A DNA stretch of 40,105 nt from Nitrososphaerales archaeon (GCA_023269855.1 JAGDWP010000125.1:1-40105); one strand, 5' to 3'. Counted from the first letter of the stretch, positions 8,602-17,478 are shown. Notes: generated by a model not told the origin, from the letters alone. Numbers and translations are program-made.

Positions 8602-9375
8602 CTACGGGACTTTTATTTTAAAGACTTTTTCAGCTGTTTTATAGAGGAACGAATCCCTCTGCTCATTGTTTAGATTCATGGCGTTTACTTTAGCTAGCTC
8701 TATTGGAGTATTTGACGGTAAGTCTGTCCCGAACATTACTTTATCCGCTCCAAGCTTCTCGATAAAGAATTGTATATCTTCCATATTGCTCCACGATGTT
8801 TCTAGATAGATATTTTTGTAGTTTCTCGCCATTAAAAAAGCATCAACTGCTGAGAATACGAATCCTGCGTGAGCGAGTACTATTCTTAAGTCTGGATACA
8901 TTTCAGCATAATAAGATACGTGTGCTGGTGAAGCAAAGGGTTGACCTAGCCCGCTGTGAATCATTAAGGGGACTTCAAGCTCATCCGCGGTTTGAAATAT
9001 CATTGCTGCATCTTTTGTCATTAGATTTACAGCATGACCTATCGTGTGTAGTTTAACGCCTATGAATCCATAATCTTTAATCCATTTCCTTACTTGACTC
9101 TTCCATTCATCTGGTTCCACCACATGCGGATTAATACTTACGATTCCATATATTCTATTTTCGTATTTTCTGGATAACTCATAAATCTTATTCAGAACAT
9201 GTATTGGAGGCTGTGGAAATGCTCCTGGAAACGGTTGAACTATCATAGCTGAGAAACTATAATCATTTAGAGTTTTGACTACTTGTTCTTCTGTAACGTT
9301 TAAGTCAAATACTCTACATTCCCCTAGGTGGAAATGGGTATCCACAATCTTTATATCCCTAGAACGATTAATCAT
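8602..9375 (-). CDS. Amidohydrolase-2-type metal-dependent TIM-barrel hydrolase
   Basis: The 257-residue protein has the amidohydrolase-superfamily layout: His14 and His16 (DTHFHLGE) at the first strand, a conserved VKLH (108-111), His140 (MIHSG), His169 (LAHAG) and Asp218 (FGTDLPSN). These match the COG2159/COG3618 branch, which includes sugar lactonases and decarboxylases. Given the dehydrogenase, FAH-family protein and importer around it, a lactonase acting on an aldonolactone is an attractive inference, but a decarboxylase or another hydrolase is equally compatible with the motifs. A TATA-like A/T stretch near 9400-9410 suggests its own promoter and a short leader. Confidence 0.82.
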   Translation of the reverse strand: MINRSRDIKIVDTHFHLGECRVFDLNVTEEQVVKTLNDYSFSAMIVQPFPGAFPQPPIHVLNKIYELSRKYENRIYGIVSINPHVVEPDEWKSQVRKWIKDYGFIGVKLHTIGHAVNLMTKDAAMIFQTADELEVPLMIHSGLGQPFASPAHVSYYAEMYPDLRIVLAHAGFVFSAVDAFLMARNYKNIYLETSWSNMEDIQFFIEKLGADKVMFGTDLPSNTPIELAKVNAMNLNNEQRDSFLYKTAEKVFKIKVP

Positions 9376-9483
9376 GGAATAATCATATGTTAAGAGACAT
9401 AAAGATTTAAAATATTTTTCTTACTAACCTGGCTTATTAAAATTTTAGGAAGTTGATGAAGTGATGCAACTATGGTGTCGTAT

Positions 9484-10581
9484 TTAAGAGTATATGGTTT
9501 CTCCTGTGTCCGGATGGAATAAATATATTTTCTCAGGGTTCAGCGTTAACATGATCTTTGATTCTTCAGTTGAAGTGAGCTTTTTCTTTACTATAGCTCT
9601 GAGTAGGATGCTGTTAACCTCTACCGATATGAGTGTTTCGGAGCCGATAGTCTGCGTTAAAACCAGTTTACCGACTATGGTATTTTCAGATGGTGGCCCC
9701 ATATGTAGATCTATATCTCTAGGTTTGATCCCAACTATGACTTCACCTTTTCTAAGCTTCTCAATAGCCGTTTTTGACAACTTTTTCTTTATCTTTAATA
9801 TTCCCTCAATATCAATTTCAACTACTTCTTTGTCGATTTCTTTGATAGCTCCTCTAAATATGTTTAAGGCAGGAATGCTGACGTATTCTGCTATATCTAT
9901 CGATTGTGGCCGCAGATATACCTCGGGCGGGGTCCCCGTCTGCCGAATGTTTCCATGCAAGAGTATTGATACTCTATCACCTATAGCCATCGCGTCTATT
10001 GGATCATGAGTAGAATAAATTACGGTTGTCTTCAATTCTCTTTGAAGCTTCTTTAACCAGCTTCTCATATTTTCTTGGATTTTTGCATCTAAATTTCTGA
10101 GAGGTTCATCCAGGAGAAGTATCTTCGGATTCCTAACTAGAGCTCTAGCTAATGCAACTCTCTGATATTCTCCACCACTATATGTTGAGGGCTGTCTATT
10201 AAGTAAATGTTTTATACCAAGTAATTCTGCCACTTCATGTACTTTCTTCTCTATTTGGTCTTTCGGCAACTTCTGTATCTTTAACGGAAATGCAATATTC
10301 TCGAATCCTGTTCTATCAGGATATATTGGCGGTATCTCAAAAACCATTCCAATATTTCTTTGACTTGGAGGCAGATTAGTTATGTCTTTTCCTTCAAGGA
10401 GTATGCTGCCTTCATCTGGTGTAATGAGACCTGCTAGAATCTTCAATAAAGTTGTCTTACCAGCTCCTGGAGGTCCTGCGATTGCAAATATTTCTCCTTC
10501 CTTTACTTCGAAAGAAATATTGTTCAAAGCTATTTTCTCTCCAAACTTCTTTGAAATATTCTTTATTTCTAAATACTCCAT
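9484..10581 (-). CDS. ABC sugar-importer ATPase 1 (canonical signature, altered Q-loop)
   Basis: A 365-residue MalK/UgpC-type ATPase: nucleotide-binding domain, then a C-terminal TOBE/OB regulatory domain from about residue 240. Walker A is GPPGAGKT (36-43), the signature is YSGGE (134-138), Walker B is LLLDE with a D-loop of RNLD, and the switch histidine is present (YSTHD). The Q-loop glutamine is replaced: GMVFEIPP has Glu82 where nearly all family members have Gln. It is the last gene of the importer operon, 9 nt after ATPase 2. Two different ATPases in one operon imply a heterodimer, with this subunit supplying the normal signature motif. Confidence 0.93.
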   Translation of the reverse strand: MEYLEIKNISKKFGEKIALNNISFEVKEGEIFAIAGPPGAGKTTLLKILAGLITPDEGSILLEGKDITNLPPSQRNIGMVFEIPPIYPDRTGFENIAFPLKIQKLPKDQIEKKVHEVAELLGIKHLLNRQPSTYSGGEYQRVALARALVRNPKILLLDEPLRNLDAKIQENMRSWLKKLQRELKTTVIYSTHDPIDAMAIGDRVSILLHGNIRQTGTPPEVYLRPQSIDIAEYVSIPALNIFRGAIKEIDKEVVEIDIEGILKIKKKLSKTAIEKLRKGEVIVGIKPRDIDLHMGPPSENTIVGKLVLTQTIGSETLISVEVNSILLRAIVKKKLTSTEESKIMLTLNPEKIYLFHPDTGETIYS

Positions 10582-10590
10582 GTTCTCACC

Positions 10591-11694
10591 TCATAGAATT
10601 CTTTGTTCCGTTTCCGCATCAAAGAGAAAAATTTTATCTAAAGGTATTCTAACATATACGTTATCTCCTTCATGAAGGTCTGTTCTCAGTGGAGTTAATG
10701 CTCTTATGTATTCATCATTCATTTTTACATATATTTCCATCTTCTCTCCCATCACTTCTACGAATTCTATTTTGCCAATAATATTGTATCCCTGCATATG
10801 TTGTTTAGCTATTTCTACCTCTTCAGGTCTTATCCCAATTAACAGTTCTCTCCCAACATGCTTACCTAGAATATCGTCGTAAAGTTTTCTCTCCACTTGT
10901 ATTTTCGCTTCTTTATCCTTAATCAATATTGAAAACTTATCATTTTCGATTGTTAACTTTGAACTAAGAAGGTTTATTGTTGGGCTTCCTATGAATCTTG
11001 CTATGAAAACATTTTTTGGGCTTTCATATATCTCACTTGGAGTACCGATCTGCAGTATTTTACCAGCATTCATAACAGCGATCCTGTCAGACATCATCAT
11101 TGCTTCAAGCTGATCGTGAGTAACATAAAGTATCGTTATTCTGAGTTCTTTTTGTAACCTTCTCAATTCCCGTCTCATTGCTTCTTTAACCTTAGCGTCG
11201 ACCAAGGTTAATGGCTCATCTAGGAGCAGTATCTCCGGTTCAACTATTATGCTTCTACCAATAGCTATTCTCTGTTTTTCACTTAATCCTAACCTTCCAG
11301 CTACTTTACGGAGGCTATCTTTCAGATTTAGTGTTTCCGCAATCTCTAAGACTTTCTTTTTAATTTCTTCCTTCGGAGTTTTCCTTACTTTAAGACCGAA
11401 GGCCAAATTATCATAGACAGTCATATGTGGAAAGACTGCGAATTCTTGAAAGACTAAGCTAATGCCTCTCTCTTGAGGTAATAACTTCGTTACATCTCTG
11501 TCTTTTATAATTATTCTGCCTTCATCTGGAGTTTCAAGACCTGCTATGCATCTCAATGTTGTTGTCTTTCCACATCCACTCGGACCGAGAAGTGAGAAAA
11601 ACTCTCCTTCCATAATATCAAAGGATACGTGATCTACAGCTACTAGGTCTCCGAATCTTTTTGTAAGATTCTCTACGATAAGTTTCTTCATCAT
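10591..11694 (-). CDS. ABC sugar-importer ATPase 2 (degenerate signature)
   Basis: This 367-residue MalK/UgpC-type ATPase has Walker A GPSGCGKT (37-44), a normal Q-loop (VFQE, Gln83), Walker B ILLLDE (155-160), switch histidine (YVTHD) and a C-terminal TOBE domain. The signature motif is abnormal: the stretch at 135-141 reads LGLSEKQ, so the GG of LSGGQ has become EK, and the following D-loop is TLVD in place of the usual SNLD. It overlaps the upstream permease by 4 nt (ATGA type). Together with ATPase 1 it should form a heterodimer with one consensus and one degenerate site. Substrate is unknown, probably a sugar, sugar acid or polyol. Confidence 0.93.
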   Translation of the reverse strand: MMKKLIVENLTKRFGDLVAVDHVSFDIMEGEFFSLLGPSGCGKTTTLRCIAGLETPDEGRIIIKDRDVTKLLPQERGISLVFQEFAVFPHMTVYDNLAFGLKVRKTPKEEIKKKVLEIAETLNLKDSLRKVAGRLGLSEKQRIAIGRSIIVEPEILLLDEPLTLVDAKVKEAMRRELRRLQKELRITILYVTHDQLEAMMMSDRIAVMNAGKILQIGTPSEIYESPKNVFIARFIGSPTINLLSSKLTIENDKFSILIKDKEAKIQVERKLYDDILGKHVGRELLIGIRPEEVEIAKQHMQGYNIIGKIEFVEVMGEKMEIYVKMNDEYIRALTPLRTDLHEGDNVYVRIPLDKIFLFDAETEQRIL

Positions 11695-12545
11695 CTCACC
11701 ATTCCAAAAGTAAACGCTGTTACAAGATGTTTTTGTATAAGATATCCTATCACTACCGGGATTAAAGAACTTAGGATTCCTAATGCTGCCTGTGGACCGT
11801 AGAGTTGTCCTACTGCACCCACATACTTACTTATATGGACTGGTAGAGTAACGGCTTGAACATTGGTTAGAACGAGAGCAAAAAGTAGTTCAGCCCAATT
11901 CAGTAAAAATATGAAGAGTCCTGATACCACAAGACCGCTTTTAACTATTGGCAATGTAACTTTAAAGACTACTTGAATATGCGTAGCACCCTCTAGTAAC
12001 GCAGCCTGCTCCCACTCTACAGGTACTTGATCGATAAATCCTTTAAGAATCCATATCCCATAAGTTACTGTAACTGCAGAGTATAGCATTATCAGTCCAA
12101 GATGACTATCTAGAAGTTTAAGATTCGCATAGTATACCATTATCGGAGTTACAAAAGTTGCTGGTGGTAGCATTCTAGTTAATAAGGTAAAGAATAGAGA
12201 GAATGGTCCTGGGCTATTGTACCTGCTTGCACCGTATGCTGTGAAAAATCCTATTATTACTGCGAGAACAGTTGATGCACCGACAACTAGTAAGCTATTA
12301 ATGAATGGTAGTGTAACGGGGTCGACTAATGCTGTTGCACCCATCATACCGATAATCTGCTTCGGTTCAAATACCAATATAAAGTTCATAATCGTAGGCT
12401 CTTTAGGGAAAAAGTATGCAACTCTCCACTCTGGATAAGACTTGAAAGCTAGGGTAAACATCCAAAGTACAGGTATCAATATCCATGCTAGGAAAGCTAT
12501 TATAACAATATACCTTAAGAATTTGCTGATTATTCTTTTAGTCAT
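11691..12545 (-). CDS. ABC sugar-importer permease, MalG/UgpE type
   Basis: The 284-residue integral membrane protein has about six transmembrane helices. The cytoplasmic EAA loop, which docks onto the ATPase, is visible as EQAALLEGATHIQVVFKVTL (about 179-198) with the conserved Gly and Pro. The short cytoplasmic N-terminus and the absence of an extra N-terminal domain fit the MalG side of the permease pair. Its start overlaps the upstream permease stop by 4 nt and its end overlaps ATPase 2 by 4 nt, so the operon is translationally coupled. Confidence 0.93.
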   Translation of the reverse strand: MTKRIISKFLRYIVIIAFLAWILIPVLWMFTLAFKSYPEWRVAYFFPKEPTIMNFILVFEPKQIIGMMGATALVDPVTLPFINSLLVVGASTVLAVIIGFFTAYGASRYNSPGPFSLFFTLLTRMLPPATFVTPIMVYYANLKLLDSHLGLIMLYSAVTVTYGIWILKGFIDQVPVEWEQAALLEGATHIQVVFKVTLPIVKSGLVVSGLFIFLLNWAELLFALVLTNVQAVTLPVHISKYVGAVGQLYGPQAALGILSSLIPVVIGYLIQKHLVTAFTFGMVR

Positions 12546-13438
12546 GTTCTAACCCCTCGCTCAAAAGAATACCAAATGAATGTTCTTATTATAATAGCTA
12601 GAATAACTAGCACTATTAGCGAGAGAGCCGCAGCGTACGAGATATCATGATACTCTATGGCTACTCTATAAATATAGAGTGATAATGTTTCAGTCGATGT
12701 TCCAGGTCCACCGCCAGTCATTACGTAAGCTATATCGAAGACCTTGAACGCCTCAAGTGCCCTAAGCACGACAGCTATCAATACTAGTGGTCTTATCAAA
12801 GGTAATTGTATCTTCCAAAATATTGTTCTAGTCGAGGCTCCAAGTACTTGAGCCGCCTCTATAAGCCTTTTTGACACAGCTGATAATCCTGAATACATTA
12901 TTAAGAATATAAATGGAGTCCACTGCCAAATATCAGCTATAACTAAAGATATGAATGCTGTTGTTGAAGATAAGAACCAGTGTATATTTTGTGCTGCATC
13001 TCCTAAGATAATCTTGAGAAAGATGTTGTTCATTGGTCCATAGTCTTGGAAGAATAGATAAAATATTAAAGCAACCACAACCCAGGGTAACATCAATGGG
13101 TAAATTATTAATGATAGAGAAATTTTCTTTCCTTTAAATTCCTCGATCATGAAATATGCAAGCACTAATCCTAACACAAACTCTATGCTGACGACTATTA
13201 TTACAAATGCTGTAGTTCGTCCAAGAGCAGCTAAGAACCGTGAATCCTGCAAAGCTCTAGAAAAATTATTGAGTCCCGCAAAAGGTGCTTGCCACCAGTC
13301 TACTCCCGCAGCTGGGTTCCATGAGAGAAAAGCTAAGTAGATCATTAAAGCGAAAGGGATTATTAGTGTAGCATAAAGTAGGATATTCAGTGGTATGTTT
13401 GCTAAGTAAACTATAACCTTCGGAGGCTTACTTCTCAA
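12542..13438 (-). CDS. ABC sugar-importer permease, MalF/UgpA type
   Basis: The 298-residue membrane protein forms the other half of the translocation pore. It has about six helices, a periplasm-type loop after the first helix (NPAAGVDWWQ...) and the EAA loop EAAQVLGASTRTIFWKIQLP (about 194-213). The start is TTG at 13438, since no ATG lies at the N-terminus; GGAG precedes it. A 75-nt gap separates it from the binding-protein gene and contains a T-rich stretch on the coding strand just after that gene and a TATA-like sequence, which may reduce read-through so that the abundant binding protein is made in excess. Confidence 0.92.
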   Translation of the reverse strand: MRSKPPKVIVYLANIPLNILLYATLIIPFALMIYLAFLSWNPAAGVDWWQAPFAGLNNFSRALQDSRFLAALGRTTAFVIIVVSIEFVLGLVLAYFMIEEFKGKKISLSLIIYPLMLPWVVVALIFYLFFQDYGPMNNIFLKIILGDAAQNIHWFLSSTTAFISLVIADIWQWTPFIFLIMYSGLSAVSKRLIEAAQVLGASTRTIFWKIQLPLIRPLVLIAVVLRALEAFKVFDIAYVMTGGGPGTSTETLSLYIYRVAIEYHDISYAAALSLIVLVILAIIIRTFIWYSFERGVRT

Positions 13439-13513
13439 GAATACTCAACTCCATTACCTTCCACATTAATATTATACTCTATACAAAAATAAATAAAGTG
13501 GAGGTTTTAAAGT

Positions 13514-15178
13514 TTACATATATCCTTTAGCTTTCCAAGCTTCTTTCACATCTGCTGGGAATAGATTAGCCAAAGCTTTCCATGCCTCAAGCTGCGAATC
13601 CACCCCATACTTCTTGGTTATAGAATCCCAGTCAGCTGCAGTTTCTGACAAAGCATCTTCAGGATCCTTCGTTCCAGCCATGACAGCGTTAACATTTACT
13701 GTTAATTTTCCAAGGTATTCTGGTCCACCTCTAATCAGTAGGTCTGGGAAAGATATTTCAAGACTCTTCATGTATGCATCAACAAACTCGGATCCATACC
13801 CTTCTTCAAAGGCGGGGCGATACTTTGGATCAGTGAACCAGCATCTTCTAAACAGGTCTAGTATGACTCCTGTCAAGATTACGTCTTTCCCTATGTCTGG
13901 GCTAGTAGCGAACTGGAAGAATAAATACGTAAGTTCTGGATTCTTAGCATAATTTGATATGACCGCAACCCAGTTAACTGGGTTGGGCGCTGCCCTAACT
14001 ACTTTCTTAACTCCTCCGATGTTTACTTCAACGCCAGGGAGAACTGCGGAGCCTGCTACGTCTTTAACTAATGCAGTTGGTCTATGAGCTTCTTTTGATA
14101 GAGAAGGCCATGCAGCAGTGAATACTGTTTCTCCTTTAACAAATTTATCATACAAGTCTGCCCATGATGCTGTTACTGCTTCGGGAGGCATGTAAGGTTT
14201 AAGTCTAAGCATAACGTCGAAGGCGTATCTCCCCTCAGACGTATCAATCTTTGGATCCATCGTCTTAAGATCAAACAGTATTCCTCCAGCTTCAATGAAG
14301 ATGTTTAACCAGGTGATGTAGGCAGCGAATCTTGGCTCAGCATAAAAGTATGCTCCCCAGACTTTTCCACCGCTTGGAGCAGTTAAGTTTAGTTTCGTAA
14401 AGAATTCAGCCATCTTTATTAATTCTTCCCAAGTATCAGGTAGCTTTAACTCTATTCCGTATTCTGACTTGAATTGGTCTTTGAGTTTTGGATCAGTGAG
14501 GAGGTCTCTCCTGTATGATAATGTGAATACATCAGAATCGAATACCAGCGCATATCTCTTTCCCTTGTACAGAGTTGTATAAGATGCTAGAGGCTCTATT
14601 GGAGCTATATCTCCCGTGTAGCCTGGATCATATTTTGAGAAAAAGTCATCTATAGGTCTAGCTAGACCTGATTCAACTATATCCCCAAGCCAAGTGCTGA
14701 ATATAGTAACTGCATCAAACGTCCCAGCTTTCGTAACTGCTTCACTCATTGCCTTAGTATATACATCGGGTTCCTGCCCTAAAGTTATCAATTCAACCTT
14801 GATTTCTGGAACATATTCGCTCCATAACTCGATAGCTTTCTCTAGATTTGCTCGGGACCCAGCTACATGTAATATTCTTATAGTATCTCCTGGCTTAGCT
14901 ACACCTTTTGCGAGCAAATCTCTCACACCGTTTATGGCTCTTTGAGCTACCATGTCTATACCGACCGGGGTAGTAGTGACAGTGACGGGAGCAGTCGCAG
15001 TCACAGTCTTAGTTACTTCTCTTGTAAATGTTGTAGTCACGGTCTTCTCTGCTACGACTTCAGGCTTAAGTAACCATGCTCCTGCTGCGCCGACTACTAT
15101 TCCTAAAATTCCTGCTCCAATCGAAGCGGATATAAATCTTCTTCTAGATATTTTACTTTCGGTTTTTTCAGACATCAC
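13514..15178 (-). CDS. Extracellular solute-binding protein (family 1) with Tat signal
   Basis: The 554-residue protein is the substrate-binding component of the importer. The N-terminus has a twin-arginine signal (SRRRFISA at about residues 11-18) followed by a hydrophobic segment (GAGILGIVVGAAGAWLL), so it is exported folded and probably stays anchored. A Thr/Val-rich linker (about 44-72) follows, as in many archaeal binding proteins. The mature domain has the two-lobe family 1 look, with a Trp-rich C-terminal half. A second Met directly follows the first and either may be used. The A/T-rich stretch near 15200-15210 fits a promoter with a short leader. Ligand is not readable from the sequence. 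Confidence 0.9.
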   Translation of the reverse strand: MMSEKTESKISRRRFISASIGAGILGIVVGAAGAWLLKPEVVAEKTVTTTFTREVTKTVTATAPVTVTTTPVGIDMVAQRAINGVRDLLAKGVAKPGDTIRILHVAGSRANLEKAIELWSEYVPEIKVELITLGQEPDVYTKAMSEAVTKAGTFDAVTIFSTWLGDIVESGLARPIDDFFSKYDPGYTGDIAPIEPLASYTTLYKGKRYALVFDSDVFTLSYRRDLLTDPKLKDQFKSEYGIELKLPDTWEELIKMAEFFTKLNLTAPSGGKVWGAYFYAEPRFAAYITWLNIFIEAGGILFDLKTMDPKIDTSEGRYAFDVMLRLKPYMPPEAVTASWADLYDKFVKGETVFTAAWPSLSKEAHRPTALVKDVAGSAVLPGVEVNIGGVKKVVRAAPNPVNWVAVISNYAKNPELTYLFFQFATSPDIGKDVILTGVILDLFRRCWFTDPKYRPAFEEGYGSEFVDAYMKSLEISFPDLLIRGGPEYLGKLTVNVNAVMAGTKDPEDALSETAADWDSITKKYGVDSQLEAWKALANLFPADVKEAWKAKGYM

Positions 15179-15230
15179 AATATTTTTTGAAGTAGGCGTA
15201 ATTAAATTTTAACACTCAATATTACTATTG

Positions 15231-15245
15231 CATCATAATATGATG
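15231..15245. promoter_or_regulatory. 15-bp palindrome CATCATAATATGATG between divergent promoters
   Basis: Two 7-bp arms (CATCATA/TATGATG) are perfect inverted repeats around one central base. The site is between the binding-protein gene (start 15178, leftward) and the dehydrogenase gene (start 15286, rightward), upstream of a TATA-like ATATAAAT at about 15260-15267. It is well placed to control both promoters and is a candidate operator for the TrmB-type regulator encoded at 6567-7640. The sequence does not match the Thermococcales TrmB box I know of. Confidence 0.5.
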
Positions 15246-15285
15246 AATTAAGAATAGAATATAAATAGCCATAGGCTCTAATAAA

Positions 15286-16320
15286 ATGATAGTTATGGTT
15301 AAAGGTAGAGGTTACGTATTTAAAAAATCTGGAGAAGAACCAAGTCTAGAAGTAATAGATTTTCCAGACCCCCATCATGATGAAGTCTTATTGAAGACTA
15401 AAGCTGTTGGAGTATGCCATACCGATTTAGCGACAATAGATGGTGAATTCCCTCCTCCACCTAAGATGCCGACTATTCTTGGACACGAAATAGCTGGAGA
15501 AGTTTATGCAGTTGGAGAAGAAGTCAAAGACGTGAAAGTAGGTGATAGAGTTGTCCTATCTTGGCTATGGTATACTTGTGGAAAATGTGAATTCTGTATA
15601 AGTGGAAGAGAACAATTATGTGTTAACCTGATTGAGACTGGAAGGCATGTATATGGAGGATATGCTGAATATGTATTGGCGAAAGCAAGTCATGTTATAA
15701 AGATACCCAACGGGGTACCGTGGGAGTATGCGCCATCTGCTACAGATGCTATAGCTACGCCATTCAAAGGGTTACGGCTTGCCAATGCGAAGGAGGGAGA
15801 CTTAGTAGTCGTCTGGGGAGTAGGAGGACTAGGCTTTAATGGAATTCAAGTAGCTAAAGCGAAAGGATGCACGGTTGTAGCGGTTGGGAGAAGTAAGAAA
15901 AAATTGGAGAAAGCGAAAGAAGTTGGAGCAGACTATATTGTTAGCACTTTAGAGGAAGACCCTGTAAAATTCATTAAAGGATTAGGAGGAGCAGATATAG
16001 TATTGGCGTTAGCTACATCTCCTGACCCTACCCCATATGAGCAAGGATTCTATTCTTTAAAGAAAGGTGGAATACTAGTATTGCTAGGTTATCCACCAGG
16101 AAAACTATGTTTACCAGTCATTGAATGGGGTCTTGACGAGAAATGGGTTATAGCTTCATTAGCTTTCACAAGATATGACATCACAGAGAGCTTAAGGATG
16201 ATAGCAGAAGGTAAAGTGAAACCCGTAATTGAAACATTTAACTTCGAAGAGTTCCCGAAAGCATTAGATAAACTAAGAAAAGGTGAAGTACTAGGTAGAC
16301 CTACATTGATCTACAAGTAA
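15286..16320 (+). CDS. Zinc-dependent alcohol/polyol dehydrogenase (MDR family)
   Basis: A 344-residue medium-chain dehydrogenase. Catalytic zinc ligands are Cys44 (GVCHTD) and His67/Glu68 (GHEIAGE). The structural zinc site is complete with Cys98, Cys101, Cys104 and Cys112 (TCGKCEFC...LC). The nucleotide fold has VGGLG near 180-185 and the second strand ends in VGRSKKK: an Arg/Lys-rich loop instead of an acidic residue suggests NADP(H) preference, by inference. A TATA-like sequence lies about 20-25 nt before the ATG, so the message is probably leaderless; a second ATG three codons on is possible. It diverges from the importer operon, so oxidation of the imported substrate is plausible. Confidence 0.9.
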   Translation: MIVMVKGRGYVFKKSGEEPSLEVIDFPDPHHDEVLLKTKAVGVCHTDLATIDGEFPPPPKMPTILGHEIAGEVYAVGEEVKDVKVGDRVVLSWLWYTCGKCEFCISGREQLCVNLIETGRHVYGGYAEYVLAKASHVIKIPNGVPWEYAPSATDAIATPFKGLRLANAKEGDLVVVWGVGGLGFNGIQVAKAKGCTVVAVGRSKKKLEKAKEVGADYIVSTLEEDPVKFIKGLGGADIVLALATSPDPTPYEQGFYSLKKGGILVLLGYPPGKLCLPVIEWGLDEKWVIASLAFTRYDITESLRMIAEGKVKPVIETFNFEEFPKALDKLRKGEVLGRPTLIYK

Positions 16321-16391
16321 CCCTCACCAATCTTTTTCAAGTGAAAGTAGTATATCATATCAATAAATATTAGGTGAAACATAATAGGAAC

Positions 16392-17360
16392 ATGTCCACC
16401 GATAACCTACATGTAATTTGTCTCGGAGAGATATTGGTACAATTTAATGCAGTAACCCCTGGACCACTAAGACATGTTACATATTTTGAAAAACATGCTG
16501 CAGGCTCGGAAGCAAATGTTGCAGTTTGTGTTAAGAGGCAGGGTCTATCATCCGGTTTCGTCACAAAATTAGGCAGTGATGAATTTGGAAAATTTCTTTA
16601 TAATTGGCTTAGGGGGGAAGGTGTAGATGTTTCTCAGATAAAGTTTGATCCCGAAGGTTTTACGGGGATATACTTTATACAGAGAGGTTTTCCGGTTCCT
16701 GGAAGAAGTTCAGTCATATACTATCGTAGAGGTTCTGCTGCAAGCAAGATAACGGAATCTGATATAGTTGAAGAATACTTTAGTAGAGCACTCATACTCC
16801 ACTTAAGCGGAATAACACCTGCTCTAAGTGAATCAGTTCTTAGAGCATCATTGAAAGCTATAGATATAGTTAAAAAGAATGAAGCCAAATTATCTTTCGA
16901 TACAAATATTAGACCTCCTCTTTGGAAGAGCATGGAAGATGCAAGGAAAACACTTTTACCTATTGTCGAGAAGTCAGATATATTGTTCACCGACATAGAT
17001 GATTCAAAAATACTCATAGGAGAATCGGATATTAAGAAAATTATACAACACTATCTTTCAATCGGAATTGAAGTGGTAGTCCTTAAGCTTGGACCGAAAG
17101 GAGCCATCGCTGCAACAAAATCAAGTTACTGCGAAGTAAACGGGTATCAAGTAAATGTTATCGACCCGATAGGAGCAGGAGATGCTTTAGCTGGAACCTT
17201 CCTAACCGGCTTATTGAAAGGCTACACTATTGAAAAATCACTTCGTAGAGCTATCGCTGCAGGTACATTAGTAGTAACGGTAAGGGGGGACCAAGAGAAT
17301 CTACCAACCGAAGATGAGATAGAAGCATTCTTAAAATACTATTCAGGCAAGCAAGACTAA
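16392..17360 (+). CDS. kdgK: 2-keto-3-deoxygluconate kinase, PfkB family
   Basis: From ATG 16392 the protein has 322 residues; an in-frame GTG at 16374 adds six residues without homology. It is a ribokinase-fold (PfkB) enzyme with the N-terminal CLGEILVQFN, the substrate-loop segment GIYFIQRGFPVPGRS followed by YYRRGSAASKI, which closely resembles Sulfolobus-type KDG kinase, and the C-terminal DPIGAGDALAG with the catalytic Asp. It phosphorylates 2-keto-3-deoxygluconate (often also the galactonate epimer) in the semi-phosphorylative Entner-Doudoroff pathway. It follows the dehydrogenase on the same strand, which ties the island to oxidative sugar breakdown. Confidence 0.88.
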   Translation: MSTDNLHVICLGEILVQFNAVTPGPLRHVTYFEKHAAGSEANVAVCVKRQGLSSGFVTKLGSDEFGKFLYNWLRGEGVDVSQIKFDPEGFTGIYFIQRGFPVPGRSSVIYYRRGSAASKITESDIVEEYFSRALILHLSGITPALSESVLRASLKAIDIVKKNEAKLSFDTNIRPPLWKSMEDARKTLLPIVEKSDILFTDIDDSKILIGESDIKKIIQHYLSIGIEVVVLKLGPKGAIAATKSSYCEVNGYQVNVIDPIGAGDALAGTFLTGLLKGYTIEKSLRRAIAAGTLVVTVRGDQENLPTEDEIEAFLKYYSGKQD

Positions 17361-17410
17361 GGGAAAGAAAAGTTTTAGCCCGGGCCGGATTCGAACCGGC
17401 GTCCCCGGGT

Positions 17411-17432
17411 TTCTTCTCATGCGGCCAATGAT
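17411..17432 (-). other. tRNA-Gln intron 2 (canonical position 37/38)
   Basis: About 22 nt lie between the anticodon loop base G37 and A38. Within it UCAU and AUGA can form a 4-bp stem, consistent with the inner helix of a bulge-helix-bulge substrate for the archaeal splicing endonuclease. It also contains UUGGCCGC, exactly complementary to GCGGCCAA of the D-loop. Confidence 0.75.
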
Positions 17433-17448
17433 CCAAAGCCCGGGATCC

Positions 17449-17478
17449 CTTACCCCGTTAAGGTCCGACCAGCATGGT
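17449..17478 (-). other. tRNA-Gln intron 1 (D-arm, noncanonical position)
   Basis: About 30 nt interrupt the tRNA between the D-loop and the 3' strand of the D-stem. CCUUA...UAAGG inside it forms a 5-bp hairpin around ACGGGG. Removing it yields D-stem GUCU/GGAU, as expected for archaeal tRNA-Gln. Boundaries are approximate. Confidence 0.7.
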
